A stretch of 54,681 nucleotides of DNA from Streptomyces sp. MZ04 (GCF_004684775.1 NZ_SRIC01000023.1:1-54681), one strand, 5' to 3'. Counted from the stretch's first letter, positions 26,625 through 35,480 are shown. Notes: a model not told the origin generated them from the letters alone. Made by a program: numbers and translations.

Positions 26625-26709
26625 CCACCCACCTGGATCCACCTCAAGAAGCACGCCTCCACGCAGCTCCGAGGCGACGTCGAGGCCGCAGTGGCCAACT
26701 ATCTCTGAG
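26625..26709 (+). pseudogene. Transposase-like C-terminal tail
   Basis: Immediately after murJ the frame reads PTWIHLKKHASTQLRGDVEA, then AVANYL and TGA, a basic tail resembling a transposase end. It lies next to the right-end repeats and is probably what remains of the cassette's former IS gene. Confidence 0.4.
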
Positions 26710-26813
26710 CAAAATGGCCAACTGTCTTTGAGCACAGCCCGGTCACCAGCGGTCTTGCGACCGCCTCCGGCCAACTATCGCTGCGAGTCACATTGATGCA
26801 TGTCGGGCACATG

Positions 26814-27467
26814 TCAGGGGTGTGAGGGCGGGCGCGTCCCGGTCTGCGGGCCGTGGCGACCGGGGTCTCCCGGCTGCAGCTCCAGCACCTGCATCTCAAG
26901 ATCGGCCGCACGTTTGTCGGCGAAGCGCAGGTTCGCGCGGGCTCCCTCGAGCCGCTCCTGGAGCCGTCGGTGTTCTCGGGTGAGCTGTTGGACGCGGTGC
27001 TTGAGGTTGGTGTTCTCGGTGACCAGGGCCTCGACGGATTCGCCGGGCGCGGTCTGGCTGAAGTCACGTACCTGGCCCATGAGTTCACCGATGCGGTGCC
27101 GCTGGACGTAGATCTCCTTCTGTGCGCGGGTGAGCTCGGCCTCGGCGTTGAGGGCCCGTTCCCGCCAGGTGGCCTCGATGCCGTCGTGCTCGGCGGAGGT
27201 CGTGCGGTCGTGGCGGCTCTTGCTGTCCGCGATGGCCGCTTGGACGCGGGCGCGGGCCTCGGGGTTCTCGTACAGAAAGGTGGCGGAGACGGCCGCCCGT
27301 GCCGCAATGGCCCGCACGGTCAGCCGGCCGCGCTCTCGGCGCAGCTGGCCGATGGCCACGTCGACATCAGTCAGTTTCTGCTGTGTCTGCCGTTTGCGGG
27401 CGGCCACTGCCGCTGCGGTCTGCCCGGGAACCGAGGTCACGGTGCCCTGATGGATGTGGCTTGTCAA
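26814..27467 (-). CDS. TnpC-like DUF6262 protein of Tn554-like element
   Basis: This 217-residue protein starts at TTG 27467 inside the tnpB stop (TTGA overlap), with GGAGGAGG upstream. The N-terminal part AAVAARKRQTQQKLTDVDVA and LTVRAIAARAAVSATFLYEN form a HTH-like unit. A long coiled coil follows (LNAEAELTRAQKEIYVQRHR, LVTENTNLKHRVQQLTREHR). This is the arrangement of DUF6262/TnpC accessory proteins, which in Tn554 influence insertion frequency and orientation. The frame is intact. Confidence 0.8.
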   Translation of the reverse strand: MTSHIHQGTVTSVPGQTAAAVAARKRQTQQKLTDVDVAIGQLRRERGRLTVRAIAARAAVSATFLYENPEARARVQAAIADSKSRHDRTTSAEHDGIEATWRERALNAEAELTRAQKEIYVQRHRIGELMGQVRDFSQTAPGESVEALVTENTNLKHRVQQLTREHRRLQERLEGARANLRFADKRAADLEMQVLELQPGDPGRHGPQTGTRPPSHP

Positions 27468-30148
27468 CGGTCCTCCTCCACGTCGTCGTCCGTGGCGGCG
27501 TACTCGTCGACGGTGTCGATGATTTCCTCGCCTTCCTGGCGGGCGAGTTCTTGGGCGCGAAAGGCCGTGCTCCACACCCGCCCGAAGTAGTCCTGGGGGC
27601 GCCGTAGGTCGAGGGCGAGGGCCTCGTCGAGCAGGCCCATACCGGCCAGAGCCCTTTCCAGCCCGTCGATGGCCCGCGCGGTCGGCTCGAAGATCTGGTG
27701 GAGGTAGTCGGCGGTGGCGTTGTCCGGTGCCTGTTCGGCGAGCATGTTCCACTGCTCGCGCTTGCGGTGCCAGTAGACGAGGTCGGCCCCGGACATGACG
27801 AACTTGTCGCAGCTATGGCAGTTCAAGTTCCACGGGCAGCTCCCGCCGTCGACCACCGGCTGGAAGGTGCAGAAGCCCCCCTCGGCCGGGGTGGATTTGC
27901 GGGTGAGGTCCAGCGAGAGGGCCTCGGCTTCTTCGCGGCTCATCGGCTCACCGCCGGACAACAGGACGCCGGGCTCGGCGGCACCGGGGCCGGTGACCCA
28001 GATAGCGGTCAACGCGTCGTTGAGCCTGGGATCGTCGTGCGCCAGGTGCACATAGTGCTCCGCCATCTCCTTCGAGATCTGCCCCAGGTAGCGCTTGACA
28101 TGGACCAGGTCGGCGCCGTTCTTCAGCAGGTTCGTGGCCAGGGTGTGGCGGGCCTGGTGGGGCACGCCGTGGCCAAGATCGAGAGTGAGCAGCCACTCCC
28201 GGAAGGAACCGATGAAGCCGCCGTAGCTGACGCCCCTGAGCAGGTTGCGGTTTCGCACCCGGCTCGGGAACAGCGCGATGGCTTTGCGTTCCGCTTCCAT
28301 TGGCGGGCGGCCGTAGCGCTGGATGAACAGGGCGCGGGTCTTGGCCTGTCGTTGCTCGATGCGCGTGAAGAGGCGTTCGGGGATGCGGATGGCCTGGTCG
28401 TAGTTCCCGACCTTCGTCTGGTCGTGCCAGAACAGAGGTAGTCCGCCCAGCCGGGCGATGCATGCGTAGCGGACCTGAAGGACCTCGTTGGCTCGGCGCC
28501 CGGTCAGGACCAGGGTTTCCCAGGCGTCCCGGAGGCCGCGGTCCGAGAGGTCGAAGTCCGTCATCAGCTGCAGGTTCTTCTCGTCGGCCAGGGCCCGGGC
28601 GAGGTCGTCCGGGAAGGGCGAACGGCGCCGTACGGGAGGGCGATAGGAGGGGATGGCGACGACGAAGGCTGTCCAGGCCGATCTGGTCGGTGACGCCTGC
28701 ATGCAGGGCCTCGCGCAGGATGCGGCGGCAGCCGCCGAACACGTGGGACAGCATGATCGGTCCGTGCTTGCAGGGCTTGCCGGTGCGGCTGTCGCCGCGG
28801 GTGCGGCGCTGCAGTCCCAGTGTCGGCAACCGATGCTCGGCACGGTGCCGTTGGTCTGCGGCGAAGTCGATGGCCAGGGACTTGTCGAGTACGCGGGGGT
28901 CGTGGCCCCCGCCGGGAGCACGGGCTTCGAGGAAGGCGCTCAACTCGACGAACGCGCGCCGGTTCTGGTCGAGGATGCCGCCCGACCGGGGAGGCTTGGT
29001 CAGCAGCCGGTCCGCCATGGAATCCCACAGCAGATCGCGCAGCCAGCGCTGCGAGACGCCGGTCAAGTCCCAGTGCGACCCTCGGCCTGGGAAACGGACT
29101 CCGAACTGCTCCGTCGCGATGTAGCCGGCGTCCTTGCTGTCCTCTCGGGTGAAGTAGACGAGCCGCAGATACCGCAGCATCGCCTTGGCGATCGACTGGT
29201 AGCGCAACCACCGACCGCCTGCTCCCTGCTCAAGGTCGAGGTCGGCCAAGGAGTTGACCTCGTGCCGCCGGCATTCCTCGGCGAGCCTCTGGACGTCGGG
29301 CAGCGCCCACATCGTGCCCTGCCGTTCGTCCGGGACCTGGCCATGGTGGAACATGGCCCACTTGATCTCGGCGCGGACGAGCGGGCTCAGGCCCAACAGG
29401 GTCAGCTTCCCGTCCGAGCGATAGAACGACTTGGTCCGTCGGCACCACCGGCGGAACTCCGCCTTGTCCGCATACGAGACAACGGGCGTGGACTTCTTCC
29501 ACTCGGTCAGCATGCGGCCCCAGTTGTACGGGACGCTCGCGCCGCCGGGCTGGCCGTCATGGCGGTACACGAGGAAGTGACGGCGGCACAGCCCCAGCAG
29601 GTGCACATCTCCGGGCACGCCACGACCTGGCACTGCCCGAAGTGCGGCAGCCGCGGCTGCCCGGCCACCCACTCGTCAAAGTCCTGCTCGATCCCACCTG
29701 CCTGGCGCGTCTCGCGGCGGTAGGTTCGCCACCGGTTCTTGTGCAAGAAGCAAAGAGGGCTGTTGCCCCAGGCCGGGACATCGACGCAGATCAGACACTG
29801 AGGCGGCGTTCTGACCCACAAGCGCGGTTTGAGCGGCTGGGCCTCGCGCAGAAAGTCCGCCAAGATCGCGTCCGTCCCCAGCATCTTCCCCCGCTGCGTC
29901 CACTCTCTGTAGTGGGTCGTGCAGAACTCGCGGGTCTCCTGCAGTGCCCGCTCGCACCCCGGAACCCCGCACTGCCACGCGAAGGTCGCATGGTCGGGAG
30001 GCACCACGATGACGTCATCGCGCAGCAGGGCCTCGAAGTTGGGCGCCTCGATCAACGCGGTGAGCACCTCCAACCGGTCCGAGAAGGTCCGGCTGCTCAC
30101 CCCGCCGACATCCACCACCGGCAGGAGTACACGGGTCGGCTCGCTCAT
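27464..30148 (-). pseudogene. TnpB-like large tyrosine recombinase, two frameshifts
   Basis: The full product would be about 894 residues. The ATG at 30148 overlaps the tnpA stop. The N-terminal third has Cys/His pairs (CGVPGCERALQETREFCTTH, PPQCLICVD). The catalytic domain at the 3' end has LTGRRANEVLQVRY, HQARHTLATNLL (HxxR) and GQISKEMAEHYVHLA with the nucleophile Tyr. A one-base loss near 29595 (CTCWG to LCRRHF) moves the frame, and a one-base gain near 28655 (GLDS to FVVAIPSY) restores it. As written, translation stops after about 213 residues. Two compensating indels could be real decay or assembly errors. Confidence 0.8.
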
Positions 30149-31326
30149 GCGTCCTCACCCCATACCGCCGTCAGCGCGGCCTGGAACTTCGGGGAATGCA
30201 GATCGGGATGTCCGTAGACCTCGTCGACCATCCGCGTCGAAGACCAGTTGCCGAGCACCTTGGCCACCATCGGATCGTTGTCGGTGGCGTCCATGACCTT
30301 GGCGGTTGTCGTATGCCGGAAGCTGTGGGGCTTGATCCGCCCCGGCAGACCGGCCCGCCGCCCCGCCCGGCGCAGCATGCCCCGGGCCGCGTCCGTCGTC
30401 CACGGGTCGCCGCGCCGTGGCCCAGCCATCTGGATCAGCAGCATCCCGTGCCCGCCGGCGTGCTTCGCGTACTCCGTCGTCATGTACGTGAAGTAGGAGC
30501 TGATCATCGCGGGACTCACTCGGAAAATCTCCCCACCCGAGATGACCCCGTCGCTCAACTCCCAGTCGGGCTTGCCCTTCGCCGCGGCCCGGTTCGGATT
30601 GACCCACCGATGGCACACGTGCACATGCGGAGGACCGCACTCTCCACAGGCCGCACCGTCCCGCAGGTGCAGATCGACCAAGTGCAGTCCGCACAGCGCG
30701 CCAATCCGCATGCTCGTGTCCGACAGCCAGGTCACAACCATGTCGTCGCGCGCGGTGTTCACGACCTGCTGCAGCTCCGGCCGGGCCCCGTCCGGCAACA
30801 TCTTCGGATGTCGCCTGCGGGTACCGTCCTTGGGCGCCAACGGATTCGCCGGCATCGAGGACTTCACGTGCCCGAGCAGCGCCCGGTCCCGGTCCAGCTG
30901 ATTCGGCAACCGGCTGACCGACAGCTCAGCCCTGAGCTCCTCGTTCGTGCCGAGCTCCGCGCACTGGTGAAGGTAAAACCCCTTCAGGCAAGCGGCCGTG
31001 ACCTGCAGCGCCGAGGTGCCGTAAGGCCGTTTCGGCGGCTGTCGCCACGGCTGCCCGTACGGCAGCGCTACCTTCGCCCCCACCGCGCCCATGTACCGGT
31101 GAAGGTCTCGGAGAGTCAGCGAGTCCGTCGTAAGTCCCTCGCAGATCCGCCATCGAAGGTGATCAACGAGGTGGTACGCGTAGGTCTTCTGCGTGCCCGT
31201 CCCCTCGAAGAGCTGCAGGAAGCGATCGGACTCTTCCTCCACCGACCCATCCGGCCAGACGATCGTGTAGGACAAACCACCGCCTGCTCGAGGGATCACC
31301 TGCACCCGGAGGTCCCCAAGGACCAT
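30145..31326 (-). CDS. TnpA-like tyrosine recombinase of Tn554-like element
   Basis: This 393-residue site-specific recombinase has an N-terminal SAM-like core-binding region (GTGTQKTYAYHLVDHLRWRI), then SDTSMRIGALCGLHLVDLHL with the first Arg, PHSFRHTTTAKVM (HxxR), and LGNWSSTRMVDEVYGHPD with the nucleophile Tyr. A CGECGPPHVHVCH insert may bind zinc. The ATG at 31326 has GGAG 4 bp upstream; an in-frame GTG at 31338 with GAAGG 6 bp upstream is equally possible. It is the promoter-proximal gene, starting 135 bp inside the right end. All catalytic residues appear intact. Confidence 0.85.
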   Translation of the reverse strand: MVLGDLRVQVIPRAGGGLSYTIVWPDGSVEEESDRFLQLFEGTGTQKTYAYHLVDHLRWRICEGLTTDSLTLRDLHRYMGAVGAKVALPYGQPWRQPPKRPYGTSALQVTAACLKGFYLHQCAELGTNEELRAELSVSRLPNQLDRDRALLGHVKSSMPANPLAPKDGTRRRHPKMLPDGARPELQQVVNTARDDMVVTWLSDTSMRIGALCGLHLVDLHLRDGAACGECGPPHVHVCHRWVNPNRAAAKGKPDWELSDGVISGGEIFRVSPAMISSYFTYMTTEYAKHAGGHGMLLIQMAGPRRGDPWTTDAARGMLRRAGRRAGLPGRIKPHSFRHTTTAKVMDATDNDPMVAKVLGNWSSTRMVDEVYGHPDLHSPKFQAALTAVWGEDA

Positions 31327-31461
31327 CAGACTCCGCACTCCACGCCTTCCATCATTCCTGTACGTATCGGACCGAACTGGAGTGGTCGGTAAAGGGAAAC
31401 GGCACGGGCTCAGCAACCACCTGGATGAGCTACACGAGCACCATGGGGGCGGTCGGTAAAC

Positions 31462-32710
31462 CGCTCAAAGAGAAGCCGGTGGGTGATCGGGTTGGCCGTC
31501 GCCACGAAAAGGCTGTGATTGACCATGGACCCGGCGCCGGACCCGCGGGCCGCGACCCTGATCCCCATCGCCCGGACGTCCGCGACGACTTGGGCGACCG
31601 CGAGGAAGTACGGCTCGTAGTGCAGGCGGCCGATCACCTCGAGCTCGTAGTCCAGCTGCCGCACCGCAGCCGTGTCCGACTCCAGGCCGCGGGCGAGCAT
31701 CCCGGCCTCGCAGCGCTGCCGCAACAGCCGCATCGCCCCGCCCCGCTCCCGGGGGGCGCCCACTACATGGGGTTCGGGGAAGTGCGCCCGGCCCAGCACC
31801 AGATCGGCCACCGGGTCCAGGACGCAGGAGGCGGCGGTCGCCTCGGTCTGCGCGAGCAGCGCCGCCGCACACTCCGGGCCGCCACCCGCCGACGCAGCGA
31901 TCCGCGCCGCCACGGCAGGATCTCCGTCGGCCCTTTCAGCCACCGTTCCCCGCCGTCCAACTGCCCGCGGTCGATGGGACGCAGCAGCTGCGCGGCATCC
32001 AGCACGTCGGCCAGCCGATGCTGGTCCGGATCCGCGTAGCGCACGTGGTTGGACAGGACGACCGGGATGCCGAGCTGCTCGCCCACCTGCACGGTCCGCC
32101 CCGCCAGCCGAAGCGAGCCCGCACCCGTCCCGGTGCGCCCCAGGTAGACGGCCTCCAGCCGCAGCCCCGGCCCCGCGATCCTCCGCCACGGCGTGAGCAG
32201 CTCCTCCGCGAGATCGGGGCGCCCGGACATGAGCGCGGACACCGGCTCCGAAGCCGGACCGAACAGCACCACCAGGCCGTTACCGAGGTGCTCCTCGAGC
32301 ACCGGCCAGGCCGCCACCGGCACCCCGTCCACCGGACGGGCATGGGCCGCCGACACGATCTGGCACAGCCGCGCCCACCCGCCCGCATCCTGCGCCAGCA
32401 GCGTGACACGTCACCGCGCCTCGACGACATGCGCCCCGCCGCGCACCGGCGTCCGCGGCCGCCCTGACGGGGGGTCCGGCCCCGCGGTGGGGGCGACGGC
32501 GAGGTCGACACCGAAGAGCGGGCGGATCCCGGCGGCCGTGCAGGCCTTGGCGAAGCGGACGGTGCCGGCCACGGTGTCGCGGTCGGTCAGCGCGAGCGTG
32601 GTGATGGCGCGCTCGACGGCGCGACGCACGAGGTCGTGGGGGAGCGAGGCGCCGTAGCGGGCCGAGTAGCCGGAGGCGACGTGAAGATGGGGAAACCCGG
32701 AGGCGTTCAC
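31462..32710 (-). pseudogene. dnaE2: DnaE2, 5' part (nonsense and frameshift)
   Basis: This starts at GTG 32710 with GGAGG 5 bp upstream. It encodes the PHP-like domain (SGFPHLHVASGYSARYGASL, TTLALTDRDTVAGTVRFAKA), then LGIPVVLSNHVRYADPDQHR and the start of the polymerase domain (GIRVAARGSGAGSMVNHSLF). It ends at LLFER, where the Tn554-like element begins. A TGA at 32411-32413 interrupts ARxRVTLLAQDAGGW. A one-base shift near 31960 separates GGERWLKGP from the following VAARIAAS. Both lesions are independent of the insertion and suggest decay after loss of function. Confidence 0.85.
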
Positions 32711-33067
32711 GTTCACCTCCGATGACACGAGAAGCGATTCAAGCCAGATGGCTCGATCTACAACTAATGTATCGAACATAATTCGAACAGTGCGAGTCAT
32801 CTACCCCGCGTGCCGCATCCGCAACCGGCTGTGGCTGAGCGCCTTACTTGGCCTCTGAGCGTTCTGGTTAGCCTTGGTGACCTTATAGGTGGGCCCACAG
32901 GAGAGCGCGCTCAGTCGCACGCAGGGCGGCCAATGTCGACAGTGCTCTCGTGGTGGCAGTTACCAGCAGTCGTCGTAGACGTTCATGAAGGGGGCGCCCC
33001 CCGTGGCGACCGCGTTAGGGCCCGGCCGCGGGTGCACCCCGTATTTGTCTCCGACGAAGGATTGCTA
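32711..33067. other. Intergenic region between dnaE2 and CBM14-like gene
   Basis: This 357-bp divergent region contains no convincing gene. A partial LexA-like dyad, TCGAACATAATTCGA (32772-32786), lies about 60 bp upstream of the dnaE2 start. Its half-sites TCGAA/TTCGA are one base closer than in the usual actinobacterial SOS box. The right half holds the promoter region of the 33068 gene. Confidence 0.45.
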
Positions 33068-33373
33068 ATGATCAAGGTTTCCCGGATGGCGGCGTCCGCC
33101 CTCCTCGCGTTCGGTGCTCTGTGCCTGCCCGCGTACAGCGCCACCGCTCAGACCCTCACCGCGTCTGCGGACGACGAGCGATGCAGGGCAGAAGACGAGC
33201 TGTTGCCCAACCCCGATGACGCCGGTTCCTTCTTCCACTGTTCGCACGGTGTGGCGTACCTGAAGGCCTGTCCGAGCATCCTCCACTTCAACCCGGTCCT
33301 GAAGGTCTGCGACTGGCCCGAGAAAGCAGGAAACCCCGCCGCTGACCAGGACGCGGGCCCTGACCCAAGCTGA
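33068..33373 (+). CDS. Secreted CBM14/peritrophin-A-like protein
   Basis: This 101-residue exported protein has a clear signal peptide (MIKVSRMAASALLAFGALCL then PAYSATA). The mature part is one chitin-binding peritrophin-like module: ERCRAEDELLPNPDDAGSFF, HCSHGVAYLKACP and HFNPVLKVCDWPEKAG, which matches the CBM14 layout with four of the usual six cysteines. GAAGGA precedes the ATG. It could bind chitin or related polymers in soil, insect or fungal cell walls. It is a single-gene unit followed by a hairpin. Confidence 0.75.
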   Translation: MIKVSRMAASALLAFGALCLPAYSATAQTLTASADDERCRAEDELLPNPDDAGSFFHCSHGVAYLKACPSILHFNPVLKVCDWPEKAGNPAADQDAGPDPS

Positions 33374-33439
33374 TGAAGCCGGAGCGCACTGGTTGGTGAA
33401 CCTCGCCAGTCCTGCACCATTTCGAGGCGCCACACGCTG

Positions 33440-33476
33440 AGCGCTGTAGTTGGCCGCACGGGCCAACTACAGAGCT
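33440..33476. terminator. Hairpin after CBM14-like gene
   Basis: AGCGCTGTAGTTGGCC (33440-33455) pairs with 33461-33476 except for one mismatch, around a 5-base loop. It lies 67 bp after the stop. There is no T-run. Confidence 0.55.
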
Positions 33477-33775
33477 CAGTCACACCGGCTGTGGTCGGTG
33501 TCCTTTGACAGCGAAGATAGTCGCGATCAGTGCGTTGGCCTGGCCCGACTGGCTTGAGTGTCAACAGGCGGCTGCCGCCCCGGAGTCGCGCCTGTGCAGC
33601 GTGAGCATGTTCGGCCCCCCCCCCCACGCCTAATGCCTTTCTCGTGGGGCCGGATCTACCCGATTCCATGCCGCCTAACTACCTGAGAACGTGCAGCTCA
33701 CAGGGGATGCGGACGGTCGCGTCCACCCCGGGGCATGCCTAGGGTGCAGCTCCACCAACCCCGGAGGCACTCGCT

Positions 33776-34127
33776 GTGAACCCCATCATCATTGGCGCGA
33801 TCAATACCGGCAGCCTGGCTCTGATCGGCGCGATCGGCGCCGCCGTTATCGCCACCAGGCCCCGGCCGGAACCGGCTCCGACGGGCCACCGACCATCCGA
33901 GGCGGTGACGCTCTTCGAGATCGCCACCGCACGACCAAGGCCCTAGCCTTCGCCGCACTCGGCGGCATCGTCACCCTCGCAGCGCTCGCTCTCGTCCTGC
34001 TAGCCGAGCAGCCAAGCACGAGGCGTACCCCGAAGCAGTCGAACAGGCCCACGCCGACTTCACCGCCCTGAAGGCCGGCGAACTCCCCGGCCCGCGTACA
34101 GCGGACCAGCAGGAGCCCGTCCGGTGA
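33776..34127 (+). pseudogene. Small two-TM protein gene, frameshifted
   Basis: GGAGG lies 8 bp before a GTG that opens MNPIIIGAINTGSLALIGAI with a first TM helix, then stops after 56 codons. In shifted frames the sequence continues sensibly as RHRTTKALAFAALGGIVTLA (second TM) and finally KHEAYPEAVEQAHADFTALK and TGA at 34125. Two one-base shifts therefore appear to have broken one gene, perhaps of phage or plasmid origin. The 56-residue product could still be made. Confidence 0.5.
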
Positions 34128-34213
34128 CCACCCAGTACCTCGCGGTTCTCCAGTTCGAGGAGGGCGGCCCGGCCGTCACCGGCGCGTGGATCGACTCGCA
34201 TTGCCGGGCCTAG
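34124..34213 (+). pseudogene. Short truncated ORF (29 aa)
   Basis: A GTG overlapping the previous TGA opens MTTQYLAVLQFEEGGPAVTG, then AWIDSHCRA and TAG. The coupling and codon use look genuine, but it ends abruptly where the SDR relic begins, so it is probably the 5' end of a cut gene. Confidence 0.4.
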
Positions 34214-34429
34214 TAGGGCCTGGCGCGCAGTGCGGCGGTGGTGTCGCGCAGGCCAGAGGGGGTGGCCAGGTCGGCGGTCAAGTGGTCGTGAGGGCCGTCG
34301 CGTTGATCGGTCAGGGACTTGAGGCGGTGTTCGGTGGCGGGCGACGGCGGTGATGGTGTGACCTTCGGCGGCGAGGGCCAGTGCGTGGCCGATGCCTGCG
34401 GTGGCGACGGTGATCTCGGCGCGGGTCAC
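34210..34429 (-). pseudogene. SDR N-terminal fragment, frameshifted
   Basis: The frame starts at GTG 34429, coupled to the SnoaL-like gene by a GTGA overlap. It reads EITVATAGIGHALALAAEGH, TITAVARH, a degraded Rossmann start. A shifted frame gives LKSLTDQRDGPHDHLTADLA, then TPSGLRDTTAALRARPY, the next beta-alpha unit, and a TAG. About 160 residues of a normal SDR are missing. Confidence 0.6.
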
Positions 34430-35025
34430 TTTTCCGCCTTCGGGGCGGTGTCGGGGGCCCAGAGGAAGGAGAAGCGCTCCATGACGTTGCTGCGCTCAGT
34501 GTTGTGGAAGGCTGCGATCCGCCAGGTGTCGTCGGTGTCGCGGACCAGGGTGAAGGTCGTCACCTTCGAGAGTTCGTCCGCGCCGGGCTTGTCACCGGTG
34601 TAGTCGGCGCCGCGGCTGGTGAGGACGGCGACGTCCTTGGTCAGGAAGCGCATGTCGAGGTACCTGGCGGCGAGCTTGCTGTCCTTGAGGAAGCCCTTGA
34701 AGAGCGCGCGGTGGCTCGCGGTGATGTCGGCGCGGCCCTCGTAGTGGCTGCCTATGTAGGTGGTGTACGTGCCGTTCTCGGTGAACTGGCGGCCGTACGC
34801 CTCCGCGTCACCACGCTCCCAGGCGTCGGCGAGGGCGTCGAGGGTGGCGCAGACGGCCTTGCCGTCGCGGCGGTCGGCGTCGGCCGGGATCACCTCGCCG
34901 CAGGTTTCGGCGCCGGTTCGCTGCACGTCGGAGGTGGCGTCGAGATAGAGATAGGTGCCGGTCGCGCCGAGGGCGAGGACGAGCGTGCAGACGAGGGCGG
35001 CGCGCTTGACGAGCTTTCGGTTCAT
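34426..35025 (-). CDS. Exported SnoaL/SgcJ-like (DUF4440) protein
   Basis: This 199-residue protein has an uncleaved or lipid-free N-terminal membrane anchor (MNRKLVKRAALVCTLVLALG). A cystatin-like SnoaL/SgcJ fold follows: VCATLDALADAWERGDAEAY, FTENGTYTTYIGSHYEGRAD, VTTFTLVRDTDDTWRIAAFH. Members of this fold are small-molecule isomerases or binding proteins. GGAGAG precedes the ATG at 35025. It is divergent from a MarR relic with a palindromic operator between them, so it was probably MarR-controlled. Confidence 0.75.
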   Translation of the reverse strand: MNRKLVKRAALVCTLVLALGATGTYLYLDATSDVQRTGAETCGEVIPADADRRDGKAVCATLDALADAWERGDAEAYGRQFTENGTYTTYIGSHYEGRADITASHRALFKGFLKDSKLAARYLDMRFLTKDVAVLTSRGADYTGDKPGADELSKVTTFTLVRDTDDTWRIAAFHNTERSNVMERFSFLWAPDTAPKAEK

Positions 35026-35079
35026 GGTGAGGTCTCTCCGTTCGGTGGTGGCGGACCGGTGGCGACAGCGGCCACAATC

Positions 35080-35095
35080 ACTGCACTTGTGCAGT
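35080..35095. promoter_or_regulatory. Palindromic MarR-type operator
   Basis: ACTGCAC TT GTGCAGT is a perfect 7-2-7 palindrome located 55 bp upstream of the SnoaL-like start and ahead of the divergent MarR relic. Its size and position fit autoregulation by a MarR dimer. Confidence 0.55.
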
Positions 35096-35136
35096 AACTG
35101 CACGCATGCGTTATTTGCGCGTGCGCGGAGGCTGCG

Positions 35137-35480
35137 GGTCTCCAGGCGTCCGAGTGGTACGCGCTCAGCCGCATCAGCCTGGCGGTCGGGCTCACTTCGG
35201 GTGAACTCTCGGCCGGTGCGAGCCCCACAACGGGCGCGACGACCCACCTGATCGACCGCCTTGAGCGTGCGGGATACGTGCACCGCACCACGGACCCCGC
35301 CGACCGGCGCAAGGTCCTGGTAGAGGCGATCCCCGACGCGCTGGGGGAGGTCGAGGCGGCCGTGGTGCCGGCGGGCCGCCGCATCGGGGAGGTGCTCGCC
35401 GCTGTACCCCGGAGCAACAGGACCTGCTCTTCGGCTACTTCGCCCGCGCCGCTCCGGCGTTCCGGCGTTCCGGACCGCGC
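35137..35480 (+). pseudogene. MarR-family regulator relic
   Basis: The frame GLQASEWYALSRISLAVGLT, SGELSAGASPTTGATTHLID, RLERAGYVHRTTDPADRRKV carries the MarR winged helix and wing (DxxDRR). The N-terminal dimerisation helix is lost. The C-terminal helix appears only after a one-base shift (TPEQQDLLFGYFARAAPAF). The regulator is thus dead while its operator remains. Confidence 0.7.

Larger units (their letters stand above)
24831..26792. mobile_element. IS21-ended cassette carrying murJ
   Basis: A 1962-bp unit is bounded by perfect 24-bp inverted repeats (24831-24854 and 26769-26792; outer end TGTGACTCGC). It is flanked by the 5-bp direct repeat TTGAT (24826-24830 and 26793-26797). Extra subterminal copies of the GTTGGCCA motif occur inside both ends (about 24856-24875 at left, 26690-26735 at right), the multiple-repeat layout of IS21-family ends. 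No istA or istB gene is present; the interior is a complete murJ plus a short transposase-like tail. It is nested in the Tn554-like element and needs a transposase in trans. Confidence 0.85.
23367..31461 (-). mobile_element. Tn554-like element (tnpA-tnpB-tnpC) inserted in dnaE2
   Basis: This 8095-bp element has perfect 11-bp inverted ends (TTTACCGACCG at 23367-23377; complement at 31451-31461), with the 6-bp repeat CCGCTC on both sides. It encodes three coupled minus-strand genes typical of Tn554 relatives: two tyrosine recombinases and a small DUF6262/TnpC-like coiled-coil protein. Their overlaps are ATGA and TTGA. Its left 3.5 kb is cargo: a DUF1963 protein, a short ORF and a nested murJ cassette. 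Tn554 itself targets radC; a dnaE2 target is a different DNA-repair gene. tnpB carries two frameshifts in this sequence. Confidence 0.85.

Noticed and set aside
27464..30148. Programmed frameshifting in tnpB
   Set aside because: Two opposite shifts about 940 bp apart without clear slippery heptamers fit mutation or sequencing error better than recoding.
32772..32786. LexA/SOS box upstream of dnaE2
   Set aside because: The dyad TCGAA-N5-TTCGA has five central bases instead of the usual six, so the half-sites are out of register. I note it in the intergenic entry but do not call it a functional LexA site.
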